Source of the DNA: Dendrophyllia cribrosa
Taxonomy: Eukaryota > Cnidaria > Anthozoa > Scleractinia > Dendrophylliidae
Direction of reading: 5' to 3'
Assembly (NCBI GenBank): GCA_024195265.1
Contig: JAJLRJ010000006.1
Span: 3,938,407 to 4,002,406, forward strand
Length of the DNA stretch: 64,000 nt
A program made the translations under genes and the position numbers. Under the pieces are notes generated by a model. It had not been told where the DNA came from. It saw nothing but the letters and a program-made list of their open reading frames with translations, and made no database searches. Below are positions 11,199 to 23,900 of this stretch, in pieces (position 1 is the stretch's first letter; each line of letters begins with the position of its first letter).

Positions 11199-13077
11199 TG
11201 CTTTGGGAGTACAGTAACTCAGTAGCCTTCAAAAACTCATTAATAATTCATAAGCATATCAGCCTATCACACGAGGCAAATCAATCATGTGAATAAACCC
11301 TTCTGACCTGGTACTCTACCGTCATTCTGAAAAGCCCGGAGAGGGATTTAAAATCAGTCTCGGGGTGGAAAGCGGGGTTGAATGTCCAAACAATGCAATT
11401 ATCGCTTAATGTTAATGAAAACGATTTTGAATCATTACCGTGATATTTATAGAAGGATCGCAGTGATCCTTATATGAAGAATACCAATATGGGTAGTATA
11501 GTTATTCAGGATTGTCAGTACAACAATTGGTGACTTTAATATTTTTGTTTACTTTATGTTATACGATATATTTTGCCGTTCTATTTGGAAACTTCTCCAA
11601 CAAAATAATTACCCAACAGTTTAGCGAGTAAGCCGTTATTTTGAATGACACCAGTGCCCATGTATAAATTGTTAGGCAAGCAAGTGGATTCAGCAGTGCA
11701 AGTCGCTTATTTCAATTTGTTCTTTGTCACTGAAAAAAATTGTCAAAGACGTTTTAGCCACCTTACCTGTCAACTTCGGTATAGGATTTTTTTCAGGAGA
11801 TTAATTTTTCCTCAGAACTTTAAAATCCCGAAACTTTCGACAGGAGACGGGACGCCATGGTCAACCAGTCGGTATATATAGCATATCTGTTGTATGCTAA
11901 TCAGTCTACTTGTTTTTCTTGTATGCTTATTTCCTCTTTGCACAAAAGCGTAGCTATTTAATCTCCATAGGGACACGCTTTCCGCGAGGACTGTTTTTGA
12001 AGTCGTTCAAAAAAATTCGCAGCAGTTGTTTTTTTTAGGTGTAAAAACGCTCGGCATTGCCTCAAGTTTTTAAACCTGATAAAACACTACTGCTCAGTCA
12101 TTTTTAAACACCACAGAGCCAAGTACCTACCTACAACATGCTGAATTTCTCATTGGTAGATGATATTGACTCCACAGGCGAAAGTCTAGAAGAAGATGCT
12201 GAAGATGATCTTTAAATTTTATTCCAAGCAATTCTGAGAAAAGCGCAGATGATTCTGATTCAGACCAAAATCTAACAGAAGAAGAATCTGTCCATGCTCC
12301 TCCCAGTTCAAGGTGGCTCACAACAGTTTCTAGTAATTTGCAGTACTTACACTTTGATGGATCAATAATTCCACTCTCTATCAGATGATGCTACAATAAT
12401 GGTATCAAACAAATGCCCCGTCATTGTTGAACACGTTATGGTCATTTTCATGACGTAACATGTTACCATAGTAACAGTATAACATGTTTAAGACACCACT
12501 AATTTGAGGTTTAAGTTATTATAACTAAAAAACTCAGTGACTCCAATTTTTTATTATCGAATTGTAATAAGCAATTGTTTGTAAAGTTCACAAAATTGTA
12601 GGAAGGGGTTCAGAGCCACCTTAAATTTTTTGCAGCCGCATTCATATGAGAGAGAGCACTTAAAACCGCACGCACTGCAGGTTAAAAAAATATCATATAA
12701 ACAGTAATCAAAGTCTATAGATTTGAAAAGTTATAAGTTATTATAGCTATTAAAAACATCAATTTAGAAAATATGTGATACGAAGAAATCATCTCTTGTT
12801 CAGAGAAATTTAACCGGTTCGTTCAGTTACATGGTACCAGTTTAGTTTGAGTCCTTTTCCACATGCAACTTTTGGACTGTTTGTGTCACAGGTTACTTCT
12901 GCACCTCTCACAATTCATGTCCTATTCAGCAATGTCTTGATAAAAATCAGTCATGTCTTGTCAAACAAAATGTTACACTGCAGTTTTGCTTCAAAAGTTG
13001 ACCCGTCTTCAATTGCTCTTGTTTGCCTGCCATGTTAGATACAAGTTTAATGCGTTGACGACCAAAGGGAAGCCGAT

Positions 13078-13263
13078 TTAATTCCTTAACGGAGCTGGTG
13101 CCGTAACCGGATAGGCGATCAACCACATCCGAAATGTTGCGAGGATAACCAATAGCGTTACAAGGATGAAGAAAAATGATTTTCTCATTGAACAACAAGA
13201 CCTGCTGGGTTCTTTCTCCTTCTTCAGCTCTTCATCGGTGAGATTAATAACATAAGCTGTCAT
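13078..13263 (-). CDS. Candidate first exon or small membrane protein
   Basis: An ATG at 13,263 opens a 61-codon frame. It has a charged N-terminal tail (TDEELKKEKE), two cysteines before a basic residue, one strongly hydrophobic span (about residues 29-50) and a short proline-rich end before a stop. This layout fits a complete small membrane protein or the first exon of a type II membrane enzyme. A GTTAAG just before the stop could be a weak splice donor. No downstream partner exon was recognised on the minus strand, and no family is recognised. Confidence 0.33.
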   Translation of the reverse strand: MTAYVINLTDEELKKEKEPSRSCCSMRKSFFFILVTLLVILATFRMWLIAYPVTAPAPLRN

Positions 13264-14119
13264 CGCAATGAGTGAAGTTTTTTAATGAAAGCCGGGTCAA
13301 TAGACTTTGCAGCTCCCGCTCCGGTTTTTCTATGTGCGATAGAAGGATGACGTTATTCAAACAGTCAACTTCCTGTCTTAACAGTTTTTATCACGCAGAT
13401 TTCACTTAGATTTGCTTGTAAAAGGTGAAGACCATTGCCATATTCATTTCATTTTGTTCACAGTCTCTTGTCAATGTACATGGATAGCTCCTTTACAAAC
13501 ACCATTTCAGGGTTAAGATAAATCTTTGTCAACCTATCCAGATGAAGCAAGAAGGAGTTGAATCGCTGCCATGATCTCAATGACAAGGTTTTTGCCACGC
13601 GTTATATAAAACGGGTTATACAGGTATTTTTACTGTTAAAGTGTCATGCTCATGAGTTTACCTGAAGCTACGAAAATACAGCGCTTTCAATTCGTGACAA
13701 ATTAAGGGGACGGCAGGTTGAACGTTCTGAGCCGGCTTAATTCTCAGTTAAACTGATTATACTGCTACGAAACATCTCTCAAGGCATATCTTAGTTACTA
13801 GAACAATAACTTTTTTGCTCTTTAAAAAGCAGTTATGCTTTCCAAGTTCAAAATAACTAGCACGTTGACTATTCGCTTGGATGCGGATCAGTGGTTACAC
13901 ACGGTGACTGCATTCGTTTGCATTGAAGTCCAGGCTTAGAAGGAAGAAAGGTACATTTATAGCAGCCTTAGTATTGAATGAAAATTAGCCATTACCTTGA
14001 GCAGTGGTTTATTTGACAGATTTGGGTCCCGACACAAGAAGTTAAAAAAAAAAACAGAGATAATACGAATAGGCTCGGATAGCAGGTAGGCTAACAAAAA
14101 CCACCCTACCTATTTGCGT

Positions 14120-14332
14120 TTATCGTGCTTAATGACGTCACAGCCCGATTATCCCCAGTCTCCCTTCTTGCGCGGTGTTGTTCCCCACCGGAAGTGAAAT
14201 TTCATGTATTCATGTAGACGGCTAAAACGCGGCGAAGAAAAATAGTTATCGAATATTTTTCGGTTTTCTTATCAAAACACCATGTAGATTCGATCAAGCA
14301 AATAAAAAAACTGTCATATGCACTTTAAACGT
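14120..14332. repeat. Half copy of the TTAA palindromic MITE
   Basis: It matches the right half of the 40,167-40,705 element: GACGTCACAG, CTTCTTGCGCGGT, CCGGAAGTGAAATTTCA, GTAGATTCGATCAAGCAAAT, and the terminal CTGTCATATGCACTTTAA. The left half is missing. Confidence 0.65.
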
Positions 14333-15216
14333 GCTGTGAACAAACTGGCGCTGCGTCATCATTAAGGTCTCAGTTGACCAACAAGCCTTTGCTATTGTTT
14401 CGCCCGGTACCCGTTATTTTCAATCACAAACAAAATATTTCATCCAACAGCCAACAGCAGGAACACAGTCTGTGTTTCTAATCATTTTATATACACCAGC
14501 TTGTCTATTTGATTCTATGAAATAATACGAGATTTACGTTTCCTTGAGAAATCGGGTTTTATGTTCAAGTGTGAAAATTTAAAATTTGACTGACGCTTCG
14601 CAAAGAGCTGGACCGCTGTCGACTGTTCACGAGGGGGATTTTAAGGTATTTTATAACTTTGTTTTGCCGTTAACTAATTTTACTAGACGTTAACAGTTTG
14701 AATACTGTCACAGCGGCGGTAAATACTGGATCGTCATAAATCATGACAGTGGTGTATGTTTCTTAGCGAATAAAAGAAATCACAGCTCAAATCAAATTTA
14801 ATGCTTGTACGCCAAAGCTCTCGTTCTTGCTTAGCATGGTCTTATTGAACACTGATATCAAGATGATACATCTATGTGGAATATATCCATTCCGCTAACA
14901 GCGTTGGTTGCCTCTTGAGATGATTTTTTATTTAAAAGTCAGTCTTCTATGGAATAAGGGCAAGGATTGACACTTTCAAAATAGGTTTTCGAAAATTTAT
15001 CATTTGACAGACTTCATGCATAACGTTCATTCATCGATTGGTCCCTTCAATGTTGGTAATGGTTGACACTGAAATGATCTATTTATTTGTTAAAATTTTT
15101 GGCGGTTATTATTTGCTACTGGCTATATTTGTCACTGTGTCCCTTTGTAATTCTCTACTTTGTATATTTACAGTAAACGGGCTAGTAAGCCCCCTCCTCT
15201 TGAGTTTTTAATAAGC

Positions 15217-15256
15217 CCCCCCCCCCACCCCCATCTCTACCCCCCCCCCCCCCCCT
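15217..15256. repeat. C-homopolymer-rich tract
   Basis: Long C runs are separated by a short CACCCCCATCTCTA spacer. It lies about 210 bp upstream of the NXPE-like start codon. Homopolymers of this kind are prone to assembly length errors. Confidence 0.7.
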
Positions 15257-15463
15257 CCTTCCACAAAACCACGGAAGACACAACCACTTAGGTCAGGTTA
15301 GAATCGCATTATACTCTTGATATCAACATTTCCAACTTATAGACTTATCTATTTTTTCGTTTAGTTATCTTTAGAAAACAATGCGAGCAAGAGTTTCACA
15401 GCAAAGTTGACCGACCCACGCGAGTTACTAAAAGTATTGTGACTGCAATACAGCCGACAATCC

Positions 15464-17224
15464 ATGCGCATTCAACTGCTGCCACGTTCACCTTCTTCCA
15501 ACAAAGACTTCTACAAGATCTGCGTCATTTTGTTTATCATAATCTACGTGTTCCTATGGCTCTCCAAACCAGAATGCGATAAAACGTTGAGCTGGGCCGC
15601 ATGTTACGAGAACGCCTATAAGCCCCAAAACATGGTTGTAATAAATAATTCAGCAGAGCTAATGACGAACAAGCAATTTCTGTCTGAATTGATACGGAAT
15701 GCATACCTCGACAAAACGCGTGCTGAGTTTTTAAAGCACAGGTGTCGTGAGCGACGAGCAAGGTTAGATTGGCAGGCAATGTTATCTCCTTGCGAGGAAA
15801 AAATCGCGTGGAACACTTCAAAAAACAAAGAAAATGCTACTGACCCTAACATGAGCTTTATCTCACTTTGGGACATCAGACCTGTAGGTGAATACAGTCG
15901 GTTTAGCATTCAATCACAAACAAAGGAAAGGAATCCTAAAAAACAGGGCGGGGATTCTTGGAGAGTTCTCCTAAGAGGCCCATCCTTTATTTCACCGACA
16001 GTTATTGATCATAATAATGGAGCATACGAGGTTTTGTTTCTTGCCATGGAAGCCGGTGTTTACACAGCGAGCATAACTTTAGATTTCACTTTATGCGAAG
16101 GGTTTATCGATCCTCCAATGGACTGGTTCATTATTGGTGAGTTTTCTCTTATTGCTGCGAGCCTCAGCGAGAAGCAACACTATTTTTGACTGACCGTGTG
16201 GGGTCTGGGCGCTATATATATGGACCCAACACTCGACGATTCTTTTCGGTGGCGATGATTTTGAGAAGCAGCAGTACGTAGGATCAGCGGCAGTAGTTGC
16301 CGAATTGTGTGTGCGCAGTCCACATGGTCCCTCTGCCCTGTTCGCTCGCGCTCGATTAGCGAAAAGCAACCGTATTTGCGCGCGCTGAAATAGCGAATTC
16401 ATGTCGCAATCGTATGGCGAATAAAGTTGTCATTTTGAGAGAGAACGATGAATATTTTCGAGTTTCTGTGCGCGGCCGTTCAAACCCGCAAATGTGTCGA
16501 CTTCATATAGACGAAATCATGTTTCGCGCTCGTTACCAAGATGTGTTTGAGCAATTTTGAGTGACATTTCGTTCTTTTATAACTTGTAAAATGTGAATTT
16601 TTACATTTTTAAACTTTAGTTGGTAATTTGCAGACGCAATTTGACGACATTAAATTCTCGTTTTAGCGCACGCCAAGACAGTTGTTTTTCGTTAATGGAG
16701 CGCGACACACCTAATTGGGTAAATTATTGCATTATCGTTTGTTACGTCGATCGAGCAGTTTTGCAGTTGATGTTAGCGCGGCCGTGAAAGGTGAATAAAT
16801 TTTCATTATTTTTATCAGTTACATAAATTTGCAGCTTTAAGCACACGCGACCCACGAATAAACTTGATTTGTCAGACACAAATCTCCAACCACAAGTTAT
16901 AACCAAATATCAGTAATTCAGAAACAAGATTAGTATTCACCGATTCAGTTTTGATACTTCAATTTTCTACTTCAGTTTGAATTCAGATTTATCATGCCAA
17001 ACGCAATTCTATCAATCTCTTTTAAATATATACCTCCGTTTAACTCCAAAATTTTCAGCTATTCTTTAAATAATTTTTTTTATCGAAATTTTTTTATCGG
17101 AATTCTTTTTAACTTTCATTTATATTTTCAAGTGTCAATTTATAGTTGTTGTATAAAATTAATATTATTGCTATTTTTAATAAAGATATTTTCCCTCTTT
17201 TTAATTTTTATTAGTATTAGTATT

Positions 17225-17260
<36 letters not shown>

Positions 17261-20200
17261 TTTATTTCATGACTCAACTCGCAGCACTTGACTTGCTATT
17301 AGCAACTTCTAGTTTTAAAAATATTCTTCTTCTTTTAAGATTTTAAAAGAAGGCGGTATTGTCTATATCTAGTAGATGTTTTCACTTAAGTCATATCAAA
17401 ATTCAGAAGCATTAAAAAGCAGATTTAGATTCCAAAATGTTTATAGGGCATGGGCCAAATTTTGAAGCGCAAGAGCATTTCCACTTAGGGGCACCAACAT
17501 GGCGGCCAAAACTTCAAACTCTTAAATAGAACCAAAATCTCATCACAAAATATTGGATTCACTATAAGTTCCATTCAATCGTCTTATAAGCATCTATAAT
17601 GCAAAAATAACTTTCAACTGGTTCAATTTTGTTTATTTTCACGGCTTATCTGAAATAGCGTGACGTATTGCGCGACAAATTTAAAATCTTTAAAATTCGG
17701 AAGCAAAACATCGTTAAAACCTGAAACTTTTTCTGAAGGATGGTAACACTGGTACCCACATCCCATGTTAGAAACAGCTTTGTAAGATGTATAGTTTAGA
17801 TTTTTTATTTTTTATGACGTCATGTGCAAACTCCCGATTGCTGACTTGGCCTATCCGCAGTCGAACGTCTGGTGAATAGTGGACGCTGGTGTCGGGTTTT
17901 TTTATCTTTGCTTTATTTCCTTTATTTTAAAACAGACAACACTAATAAATACTTGACAAATTCTTAAGAGCGATTTTCAATTAAGTGTAGTTGAACCAAA
18001 ACCAAATTACAGTGTATATACTCTAGCCAATCACAACAGACGCAGACAATCCAACGAACCAATCAAAACGCGAAGTAAATACATGTATCTGGGGCCCGTT
18101 TCTCGAAGCCCGATAACTTTCCGGACCCGGAGCTAAATTTTAAAATCAGAATCTATAGGGTGTATTAAACCCCAAACTAGCCGGAAATGTTTCGTCACCT
18201 TAGAATTTTATTGCTTAGTCTTTATAACCAACAAATATGCATCTTCAATGTGAACATTGCAGACAGAAAATAGCTTTCCAGGTCCGAAAAGTTACCGGGA
18301 CTTTTAAGAAACGGGCCCCTGGTGCCAAGAGCGGGAAAACGCATGGGAGCAAGTCACAAATGATTTTGGTTTTACTTCTGATTGGTTGAAAAGGTGGTGC
18401 GAGATTTCTTAGCCAATCACAAGCCATAGCAATACAAAACCAAAGCAATCGCGAAATAACTTTCGACACTTAACTGAAAACTGCTCTATTTTGCTGAAGT
18501 CGAGTTCACACTGAGTGGCCTTGTCAGAAATGCATGAGTTTGAACCAGGAGGTATGAAGATATACTGAGCACTGAGTACTAGCGCCACTTTCAAGTCTCC
18601 ACATTACTTTCCACTTAAAATAGGTTAACAGTCTAGATATCCTTTACCACTAGTTTTAAGATACTGAATAATGTTTTTGTTCTTATTCTTAAGGAAACGC
18701 GCAGGGAAAATATCAGCGGCACTCAGAGGTTGAGGGAAATAGGGACTATCTCCAAGCATCCCTGTGGAGTGGGAGTCCTGTGCAAATAACAGTCCCACCA
18801 ACAAAAGATGGTAAGATGCATCCGCAGTTGTTTCCATGTATTGCTCGCGCACTTACACAGCAAAATATGGTCAAGTTGTATTAACGTTGCTCTCCTAGTG
18901 AAAAAGATCTTCCCTTGTGTCTTAAAAAATGGTTCAGATGATTGTATTCTGGTTCGTTCTCTCTTAACTTCTCTTCGAGCATTCTCTTCACATTTTCCTG
19001 TCGCTCGGCGTTCTAGGAGCATTTTATGTATAGGAAAATTGCTTAGCTTTAGCAACATGATTTTAACCCCCGAAACACATAAATACCTATAACATAGTCT
19101 CTTTAACTGCAATATGGCTCAGTAACTTTCAACAAAATTTGCGATGTTAGAGCTCTTTGACGCGTTTCAACTAGGCTTGATATCGCTTTCTCGGAAAAGC
19201 CATCACACGGACAATTAAACCAGCGACTTGCATGAAAAAAGTCTAGTTTTCAGCTAAATTATGTTTTTGTTTTCTCTCTACTCAAGGAAGCGCCTCGCTG
19301 TCCAGCATTTCAGAGGCATATTTACCCAGAGTCAGTAGGGGAGGTTGTGGTGTCACGTGTAACTCCATGTGGGATGGATATGGACGATGGGTGAATGGCA
19401 CGTGGAAATCACATGTTAAAGGTACGTGTTGGTACGCTCCCAAGAAGAAGCTTTTTTAAAGAATATAGTGCTAAATAGTGAAATCAATTTGTATAGTAAA
19501 TCTACTGCCTTAATAAAACAACAAAATAGGAAAGCGGGAAGAAGAGGCGGGAAGAGGATAGAAGAGGAGTCAGAGAAGATTATAGGCCGAGAAGAGTAAA
19601 AAACAGGGGAAACATTTCTCTTTCCACTCTTTCGTCAATAGGTACAAATTTGGTACACAAATAAGGCAAACGCCAAAACATATCATGTTCTGCCGCTCCC
19701 TAGTTTGTTGAATAGAAAGTTTCAAGTTCAGTTTTTGTTCTTTCCAGGACCACTTCTTAACCAACACCCTCGCACAAAGCATGGTGCATTGTGGGTTTAT
19801 GGCGACTCAGTCAACGTCTTCTTTGCACACTCACTCAAACAGCGAAAACTCTGTCGGGACATTTTCAAGGAATGCAAGTACAGTTACAACTGGATTTATC
19901 CAGTTCACAACGTTACAGTCGCCAAGAAAGAGAAGGACAAGTTAGATTACGACAACGAGAGAGTTTTGCATTTTTTTCGTGAGGTTGTTCAACGTTCCGA
20001 AATGGATGAAAAAAGTGCAATTATTCTGAACTTTGGTCTTCATTTCGTTGAAAGCATAAACTTTACAAATTACAAGAAACTTATCAATGGTTTAGTGAAA
20101 GTGTTACAAGGAAACGATAATGACTTGAGATCAAATGTTACACAACCGAAGTATCGAGGAACAGTGATTTGGAAAACCACAACAGCGATTAATAAAGAAA

Positions 20201-20668
20201 AATCCAGCAATATTCATCTTGGACATAAACGATTTATGACACAACAGGTGGGTGCACATTGCATTGACGTCTTTCTGTTTAGTGCGGGGGGAAGGGGGGT
20301 GGGAGGTGGGACGGGAGATACAGTAGCCTGCGAATACCGCTGCCTCTCATTCGCAGGCTAGGGGAAAATATGTTTTCGTCGCTAATTTTTTTCTGTAATT
20401 TAATTTTGTGCATTCAGATACATCATCAATATTTATTTTAATTTATTTCTCTCCGCAGCGTATTCTGTTGTACAACGCTTTCGCCACTTCACGCATGTGC
20501 AAAGCAGGATTTAACGTTCTCGATGTCTTTCCTATCACCAACTCATACCCATGGGGGACTGGAACACACGGGGGCAATGGACCCGTTAAAAACGATATTG
20601 TACATTATAGCAACCTGGCCTTTAAACCGGTTGAAGATTTATTAGAGGAGTACTTCGGTAGAGCGTGA
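15464..20668 (+). CDS. NXPE-like protein with PC-esterase (GDSL/SGNH) domain
   Basis: Five exons join in frame: 15,464-16,136, 18,694-18,810, 19,287-19,421, 19,748-20,247 and 20,459-20,668. This gives 544 residues, close to the family's usual 550. All introns are GT-AG; introns 1-3 are phase 1 and intron 4 is phase 0. Residues about 18-35 are a signal anchor (ICVILFIIIYVFLWL), so a type II Golgi or surface protein is expected. Residues about 125-310 form the neurexophilin-like part (SFISPTVIDHNNGAYEV, LCEGFIDPPMDW, WDGYGRWVNGTW). The esterase part begins at 309, with the GDS motif at 327-329 (Ser329) and the C-terminal D521-I-V-H524 pair. These are the catalytic elements of SGNH hydrolases and acyltransferases. 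Family members act on glycans or are of unknown function; the substrate here is unknown. Alternative 5' exons cannot be excluded. Confidence 0.92.
17210..17265. repeat. (ATT)n microsatellite in NXPE intron 1
   Basis: A run of ATTAGT units passes into about 12 uninterrupted ATT units. The isoleucine-rich open frame across it is an artefact. Confidence 0.85.
18091..18320. repeat. MITE, GGGGCCCGTTTCTCGAA family, copy 2
   Basis: The left end is GGGGCCCGTTTCTCGAAG and the right end is the complement of GGGGCCCGTTTCTTAAAAG. The interior inverted segments include CCCGATAACTTTCCGGACC. It lies in intron 1 of the NXPE-like gene. Confidence 0.7.
18694..18810 (+). CDS. NXPE-like gene, exon 2
   Basis: This short exon is preceded by TTCTTATTCTTAAG and followed by GTAAGA. 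Read in the phase left by exon 1, its 117 bases are fully open. They encode a segment beginning GNAQGKYQ and containing SPVQITVPPTKDG, the linker between the two conserved halves of NXPE proteins. Without it the joined protein would be 39 residues short. It is too small to stand out as an open reading frame. Confidence 0.85.
19287..19421 (+). CDS. NXPE-like gene, exon 3
   Basis: The exon is bounded by TCTCTCTACTCAAG and GTACGTG. It is open for 135 bases in phase 1 at both ends. It encodes the conserved cysteine-containing stretch CGVTCNSMWDGYGRWVNGTW that precedes the GDS esterase domain in this family. Confidence 0.88.
20321..20361. repeat. Short foldback in NXPE intron 4
   Basis: TAGCCTGCGAAT and ATTCGCAGGCTA pair perfectly across a loop of about 16 nt. 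This is probably a remnant or minimal MITE. It lies between exons 4 and 5. Confidence 0.6.
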
Positions 20669-20733
20669 GCCTGTGAGACAAGATCGTGTACTTTTACGGA
20701 ACCATTCATCATAGCAATGGAACATTTTATTCA

Positions 20734-20929
20734 AAGTGAAGCGGAATTTCCACTGTCGCGTAATTTTTACGTGCGTTTTACGTACGTAATTAACGATGTA
20801 TGAACAGCTTGCGTGAACGTAAAAAGTTAAACCGTATTCAACTTTTCACTTTATGCAAGCTGTTAATACATCGCCTCTAATTCTATTTACGCACGTAAAA
20901 ATTACGTGACAGTGAAAGTTCAGCTTTAC
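20734..20929. repeat. Palindromic MITE downstream of the NXPE-like gene
   Basis: The left end AAGTGAAGCGGAATTTCCAC and the segment GTAATTTTTACGTGCG are repeated inverted near 20,890-20,929. An inner inverted pair around GATGTATGAACAGCTTGC extends the foldback. It falls between the stop codon and the first AATAAA, so it may be in the 3' untranslated region. Confidence 0.6.
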
Positions 20930-20989
20930 TCTTTATGACATGTAAATACATATTTACTTTAGTTTAATAGGTGGGTTATCGCGGTTTTC

Positions 20990-20995
20990 AATAAA
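20990..20995 (+). terminator. Possible polyadenylation signal of the NXPE-like gene
   Basis: This is the first AATAAA hexamer downstream of the stop codon at 20,668 on the + strand (context TTTTCAATAAACAG). No transcript evidence is available. Confidence 0.3.
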
Positions 20996-23900
20996 CAGTC
21001 AAAAATGTTTCGCTTTTGTTTTAGTAAGGCGTTTGAAGAGTGCTTTGGTTAACTTTCCCGGACTGACTAAAAGAAAAAAAAGAGACTGGTCGCCATCGTG
21101 TTTTGCCACTCGATAGCATACAGGTAGGAGTTAAAAATGAGAACGAAAACAGGAGTCGTCGAGAGCACACGAAAGCTACTCAGCCAACTGTTCTTGCGCT
21201 TTCATTCGTTCTGTTGCGCTTGCATCAAGTTTAAAATCTTTCAAATCTCACTCTCGTTTGATCAGTCCTGGTTTGATTATTGAGTGGCTGTGGCATTGTT
21301 TAATTCTGCTAAAGAGGAAAGAGTTCATCGGAAGGAGTTCTTCTGAAACACCTGCTAAGGATGAAAAAAAAAGAAGCTCTGAACTGTATAAGAACAAAAA
21401 TAATAACGTTAAGTGCACAGCATTAAGCATACATAACCGTAGCAAATGCAATAGCAATTACTCATTCCCGGGCCGTATTTTCATGTATGAGTGGCACATA
21501 TAAGCCCTAAAGCATCCTAACAGTAATTGCACCGCATTTTAAAGTGCTGGTTTAATTTAAAAGTATAAAAGGTGTTTTTAACGCTCCGTGGTAGTCAAAA
21601 CATGGAATAAACTAGTGTATCCAAAAGATAGTAATTGCTGCGGTAAATTTGTTGTAATAATGCTCTTTTATCGTCTCGCTGGCGTTACAAAATTTTCTCT
21701 TTCGTTTTTTGAGGGGAAGCAAAGCAAATGTAACCGGGATGAATCGACGAAAACTCCAGCTGATAAGACTAATTTTGTTTTGTAATTCAAAAATGTAGGT
21801 TAATATTTGATAATGAGTATGTTGCGTTACCAGCTTGCCGTATCGTGTTCGCGTCTCCACGCGCTCAGCTCAGGTTTCGCGTCCCCACGCGCTCAGCTCA
21901 GTCTCATCGACCGCTGTCGAAGTGATTTCAAAATAAATTTGTCTTTTATTCCGTACAATCTTCGAAAATCCTTGCTATCCAACGGTCCTATCACCATGCC
22001 TCACAGTCCTCGCTCAACTCGCGGTAGTCTTCGACACTTCAGTTCCGATTTCGACAGGGACATGTTGGACCAAAATATTACAAATCTCGCAGCCAACAGC
22101 TTGAAGCAGCAAGCGAGGCTATTGTTCGTGGCGCAGTGCATTCTGGCCCAAAATGTGTTCGTGGCGCAGTGAATTCTGGTAAAAAGCGATCAATTCGAAA
22201 TTTTTCCTAGCTTAGATTTTTTTCTCATATATTTCTCTTAAATCCTGATTATGTTGCTGCTCACTCGCTGCGCTCGTTCCGCAGCAAAAATACTCAACTG
22301 TTGCGGCGACATGTGTGGAGACATATCGTGCATCAACAAAAAATGAAAATCGTCAAAAGCACTGATATGTTCCCGGCTGAAAATTGTTTCTACAAAGAGG
22401 GACGGAATTGGCAAAATAAACAACAATATCTTACTTTCTTTGCGCTCTCACGTATCCACGCCATGGAGTTTGCATCTAAGCCACTTGATCTACTCGTCTT
22501 GGTTTGATTAGAACTCTATTTTGCCCGGGGCATCGGCTAGCACTTCCCCTCGAATTGACTCTCCTTTTGAACGCCCTCTATAAACGCCTTGGGCGTTCAA
22601 TAAAGAGGAAGCGTTCATTTGGATCTTTCTAGCTTGCACTAGTACGACAAATAACGTAATAAAATTGGATTTTTGTATTGAAGCGAAGCGAAGGCAGACT
22701 GTGCAGAAAGAAGCGTTTTGAATTTGTCGAATTTTCGTGACGGTAGAACTTAATTACCGTATTTATTCAATGAAACACCCCGCTCGAATTAACACCCATG
22801 TGAAAGTCCCCTATAAGAAGTATACATCCCAGGGGTCTAATGCGGAGAGGGCGTTTACTGGATCACTCTAGAAAGGAATAAACGCCCCTTCTAAAGTAAC
22901 GAGTTTATGATCATAAAATAATACGGTATGCAGGTTAAAGTTTTTTAGTCGCTACAATTTTCACTCCGCCCCCCGATTACTCCTTATTCACTCTGCCCCC
23001 ATCCCCTTATTCTCTCCGTCAATCCCCCCTCCCCCTCCCCCTACAAAAGCCCCCGGTGGTGGGCCGTATCGTGCGTCCATTTCACGAGGGCGGTTGCCGG
23101 TAAAATATCATTTGACGAGTCGATTGACAGCCAGAGTTCCCAGTCCCCAGAGCTTCACCTTTTTTTTAAGTTACGTCACGTGTTTCAACCGCTGACCAAA
23201 GGAAACAAGGCCTCTAGGAACGAGAATGAATGACAGCTAAAATTTTAGCCATTTCATGGTTGGCAGTTATCTCCATTGAATCCCTCATTTCATGTGAGAA
23301 TTTTCTGTTAAGACTCTTTCATTGAGTAAAGTGTTCACGAAGCTGGTAAGTGTATGGGTTTTTTGTTAAAGCTCGTCATTCATCTTAAAAGGAACAGATG
23401 GCATAATCGTAACTTGCTCAAACAAATTAATACTAAACAGCAGCAATTTGTACCTTGAAAGAGTTTTGTTTTATAACTCATCAGTTCGGTAAACTTTAAG
23501 CCGATGGAAACTAGATTTAAAATACTATTAAAAAATTTGTGTTGTTATAAAGTGAAGAAAGAATTCATATTTTAATATTAAAGTAAATTAACTCTTAGCT
23601 CGGACTCTTGTCGCCACATCCATATCTTGGCATATTTTAAGTCGATCTGCATCGTTGATGTATTAGCTCAAATTCCATACCTAATACATTGTCCTCCCGT
23701 CAACAGATGGTCAATTTTTACTTATCTGACTAATGATAACTAAATTTCACTTACAATTTAAAATCTTATTCCATCCAATCGGTAAAATATAACTAGACTT
23801 TTTATTTAAATCTTTCTGAACGAAAAATCTTTGAAGAGAATTAAACACTTAAGCTTGCTTAATATTATACACTAAAAGGAAAAAGCTTATCCAACATATG

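Noticed and set aside
12138..12360. Acidic short frame (MLNFSLVDDIDSTGESLEED) followed after a frameshift by SEKSADDSDSDQNLTEEE
   Set aside because: It could be a relic of a transposase or host gene N-terminus, but it is too short and unmatched to name.
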